From contig CAZFAT010000218.1 in assembly GCA_964517075.1 (NCBI GenBank), positions 1 to 16,902 on the forward strand: a stretch of 16,902 nucleotides of DNA. The letters run 5' to 3'. Below the pieces are notes generated by a model. That model saw only the letters and a program-made list of their open reading frames with translations. It made no database searches and was not told where the DNA came from. Below are positions 15,151-16,902 of the stretch, in pieces (positions within the stretch are counted from its first letter, which is position 1; every line of letters starts with the position of its first letter). Position numbers and translations under genes: made by a program. The DNA comes from CAZFAT01 sp964517075 (lineage in GTDB: Bacteria; Acidobacteriota; Vicinamibacteria; Vicinamibacterales; SCN-69-37).

Positions 15151-16781
15151 TGGCGCCGGGGTCGATGACTGCGAACAGGCCCGCTCCGGCCTTCGATCGA
15201 ACCGGACCTGCCGACACCACGGCATCCGGCCTGCCGTACGAACCCCAGTGGCCTGACGCCGCGGGGGCGGCCGACGACGAGCGGGCGGCGGATTGCCGCG
15301 GCCGGCGCATCGGCATCCTGATCGTCACCTATAACGCCCTCTCGACGATCCTGCCGGTCCTGAAGCGCATCCCGCCCGCCGTCTGGCGGAACGTCGAGGA
15401 GATCGTCATCTTCGACGACGACAGTCAGGACGCCACCTACGAGCTGGCGGTCGGGTTGAAGACGCTGCGGCATCTGCCCAAGCTGCACGTTCTGAAGCAC
15501 CCCCGCAATCTCGGCTACGGCGGCAACCAGAAGGCCGGCTACCGGTACTTCATCGAGAAGGGCTTTGATCTCGTCGTGCTGCTGCACGGCGACGGGCAGT
15601 ATGCGCCCGAGATTCTGGCGCGGATGTACGCGCCGATCATCAGCGGCGAGGCCGATGCTGTGTTCGGTAGCCGGATGACCGGCACCTACGGAGGCCCGCT
15701 CAAGGGCGGCATGCCGCTCTACAAGTTCGTGGGCAACCGCATTCTGACCTGGTACGAAAACCGGGCGCTCGGCATGCAGCTCACCGAGTTTCACAGCGGG
15801 TACCGCGCCTACAACCTCCACGCGCTGGCCGCGATCGACTTCGCCCACATGACCGATGACTTCCACTTCGACACGGAAATCATCATCAAGCTGCACCACC
15901 AGGGCTTCCGGATTCGCGAGGTGCCGATTCCGACCTACTACGGGTCAGAAATCTGCCGGGTCGACGGTCTCAAGTACGCGCGCGACGTGGTTCGAGCGGT
16001 CCGCCGCTACCGCCGGACCGTGCGTTCGTTCGAGCGCGCGCCGGAGTTCGGGGAGTACTTTCTGAAGTACTCGCTGAAACGTCTACGATACTCCTCACAC
16101 GAGATGGCTCGGCGCCTGGTGGGCGCCAATCATGACGTGCTGGACGTCGGCTGCGGCGACGGCTGGTTCGCCGAGACGCTCGCCGAGAGCGGGAACCGCG
16201 TCGTCGGGATCGACGTGCTCGAGACGCCGGAACGGTTGACCGCTTTCGAACGTTACCTACAGGCCGACCTGAATGACGGCCTCGACAAGGCTGCGCCCGC
16301 GCTGGCCGGCCTCAGCTTCGATCACGTCCTCCTGCACGACGTCCTCGAGCACCTCGTGGTGCCGGGGCGGTTGCTGGCCGACTGTTCCCCCTGGCTCAAA
16401 CCGAACGGCCGGCTGATTGTCTCCGTACCGAACATCGCGAACATCGTCATCCGGATGCGACTCCTGCTCGGCCGGTTCGAGTACGAGGACCGCGGGATTC
16501 TCGATCGCACGCACCTGCGGTTCTTCACGCGGCGGACCGCGCGGCGGCTGCTGGCCGACCACGGCTGGGAGATCGAGCGGGAACTCGCCACGGTGATTCC
16601 GCTCGAGCGCGTGGTCAATCTGTCGCCGGACAATCCGGTGATGCGCGCGCTCAATGCGCTCCTCGCCGGTGTGACGCGCCTCGCGCCCGGCCTCTTCGGC
16701 TACCAGATCATGTTCGTCGCCCGGCGGGGCAAACCCGGTCGGTCGCAGGCTTCGGCCCCGCGCGACGATCGCGTTTCCTGA
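15147..16781 (+). CDS. Bifunctional GT2 glycosyltransferase / class I SAM methyltransferase
   Basis: 544 aa fusion. Residues 1-53 are low-complexity and probably disordered. Residues about 55-275 form a GT2 domain: GILIVTYNAL, FDDDSQD (89-95), NLGYGGNQKAGYRYF, LLHGDGQYAPE (H147-D149, in place of the usual DADLQ), FGSRM, and FHSGYRAY; overall it looks like dolichol/polyprenol-phosphate sugar synthases. Residues about 320-500 are a methyltransferase: VLDVGCGDGWFAE (G335-G339), GIDV (D356), LLHDVLEHL, and LIVSVPNIAN, with a HLRFFT stretch that is typical of Methyltransf_23-like enzymes in glycan clusters. The start ATG 15147 overlaps as ATGA, with GAGGG 7 bases upstream; ATG 15150 and 15165 are alternatives. 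It might build a lipid-phosphate sugar and methylate it or another glycan part; that is inference. Confidence 0.88.
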   Translation: MMAPGSMTANRPAPAFDRTGPADTTASGLPYEPQWPDAAGAADDERAADCRGRRIGILIVTYNALSTILPVLKRIPPAVWRNVEEIVIFDDDSQDATYELAVGLKTLRHLPKLHVLKHPRNLGYGGNQKAGYRYFIEKGFDLVVLLHGDGQYAPEILARMYAPIISGEADAVFGSRMTGTYGGPLKGGMPLYKFVGNRILTWYENRALGMQLTEFHSGYRAYNLHALAAIDFAHMTDDFHFDTEIIIKLHHQGFRIREVPIPTYYGSEICRVDGLKYARDVVRAVRRYRRTVRSFERAPEFGEYFLKYSLKRLRYSSHEMARRLVGANHDVLDVGCGDGWFAETLAESGNRVVGIDVLETPERLTAFERYLQADLNDGLDKAAPALAGLSFDHVLLHDVLEHLVVPGRLLADCSPWLKPNGRLIVSVPNIANIVIRMRLLLGRFEYEDRGILDRTHLRFFTRRTARRLLADHGWEIERELATVIPLERVVNLSPDNPVMRALNALLAGVTRLAPGLFGYQIMFVARRGKPGRSQASAPRDDRVS

Positions 16782-16789
16782 CCCGGACC

Positions 16790-16812
16790 GCCGGCGGGCT
16801 GAGCCCGCCGGC
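16790..16812. repeat. Perfect 10-bp inverted repeat (hairpin), possible terminator or REP-like element
   Basis: Left arm GCCGGCGGGC, loop TGA, right arm GCCCGCCGGC; every base of the 10-bp stem pairs. It starts 9 bases after the stop of the fusion gene. No T-run follows (the next bases are TACGAG), so it is not a standard intrinsic terminator, although it could stabilise the 3' end of the transcript or slow polymerase. Such GC-rich, short-loop hairpins next to repeat-rich spacers also fit a dispersed REP-type element. Confidence 0.7.
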
Positions 16813-16828
16813 TACGAGCTCGAAGCCA

Positions 16829-16856
16829 CAGCTCCCAGCTCCCAGCTCACAGCTCC
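16829..16856. repeat. Four tandem 7-bp repeats, CAGCTCC/CAGCTCA
   Basis: Units CAGCTCC at 16829 and 16836, CAGCTCA at 16843, CAGCTCC at 16850, with no gap. The array lies between the hairpin and the start of the next gene, in the only intergenic gap. Each unit contains the palindrome AGCT. No promoter box of the -35/-10 type is evident in the gap. Function is unknown; it could be an expanded spacer or part of the same dispersed repeat as the hairpin. Confidence 0.7.
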
Positions 16857-16869
16857 AAGAGTCTCCCTG

Positions 16870-16902
16870 ATGCACATTCTCGGCATCAACGCGTATCACG
16901 GC
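16870..16902 (+). CDS. Start of a carbamoyltransferase (NodU/CmcH-like), partial
   Basis: The window ends 11 codons into an open frame reading MHILGINAYHG. This matches the N-terminus of the carbamoyltransferase family (NodU, CmcH, TobZ), in which a strand ending in LGI is followed by an H-G-D motif of the N-terminal ATP/Kae1-like domain. These enzymes use carbamoyl phosphate and ATP to carbamoylate hydroxyl groups of sugars or antibiotics. AAGAG lies 8 bases before ATG 16870. Only 11 residues are visible, so the call rests on a short but characteristic motif and on its place at the end of a polysaccharide cluster. In this family the next residues should be D-(S/A)-S-A. Confidence 0.68.
   Translation, partial: MHILGINAYHG

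Noticed and set aside
13936..15225. 429-codon open frame on the minus strand
   Set aside because: Antisense to the GT87-like gene; extremely rich in His, Gln and Arg, with no hydrophobic core.
16782..16869. Promoter, riboswitch or CRISPR in the only intergenic gap
   Set aside because: No convincing -35/-10 pair or conserved riboswitch core is visible. The 7-bp repeats are far too short and have no spacers for a CRISPR array.
1..16902. tRNA, rRNA or insertion-sequence genes
   Set aside because: No cloverleaf-like or rRNA-like stretch, no transposase motif and no terminal inverted repeats with target duplication were seen; coding sequence covers nearly everything.

Overview
The window is a strongly GC-rich piece of bacterial chromosome, with G or C at most third codon positions. 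It carries one dense, all-forward-strand gene cluster for building and decorating a surface or exported polysaccharide (O-antigen, capsule or exopolysaccharide type). The codon bias and the short GC-rich hairpin plus CAGCTCC-type repeats near the right end remind me of Acidobacteriota (Vicinamibacteria-like) genomes. That taxonomic guess is from memory and weak; nothing here fixes the lineage.

Layout. Positions 1-274 hold the tail of one or two unidentified coding stretches in a single frame, split by a TAG at 68-70. From 271 to 16781 thirteen genes run head to tail, with overlaps or gaps of at most 3 bases: three GT4-type glycosyltransferases (271-3996), a CgeB-like glycosyltransferase (3998-5068), another GT4 (5022-6236), a multi-spanning Wzy-like polymerase (6226-7599), two more GT4 enzymes (7596-9870), an asparagine-synthase-type glutamine amidotransferase (9874-11808), a WaaE-like GT2 (11805-12653), two membrane GT-C/GT87-like enzymes (12650-15150), and a GT2-methyltransferase fusion (15147-16781). 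After the only real intergenic gap (88 bases, with a perfect hairpin and a 4-copy heptamer repeat) a carbamoyltransferase-like gene begins at 16870 and runs off the window.

How it fits together (inference). Cytosolic GT4 and GT2 enzymes would add sugars one by one to a lipid-linked acceptor, and the Wzy-like protein would polymerise units on the far side of the membrane. The two GT-C proteins would add sugars from polyprenyl-phosphate donors, possibly charged by the DPMS-like GT2 half of the 15147 protein. The amidotransferase, the methyltransferase domain and the carbamoyltransferase would decorate the glycan. No flippase (Wzx), initiating phosphoglycosyltransferase, export or chain-length protein is in the window; they must lie outside if this is a Wzy-dependent pathway.

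The most useful sequence-level observations are a probable CTG start codon (7596) with an ideal ribosome binding site that standard gene callers would miss, a four-cysteine cluster in the first glycosyltransferase, an altered EX7E motif in the fifth, and the GT2-methyltransferase fusion beside two GT-C enzymes. I did not find a clearly new biological system.
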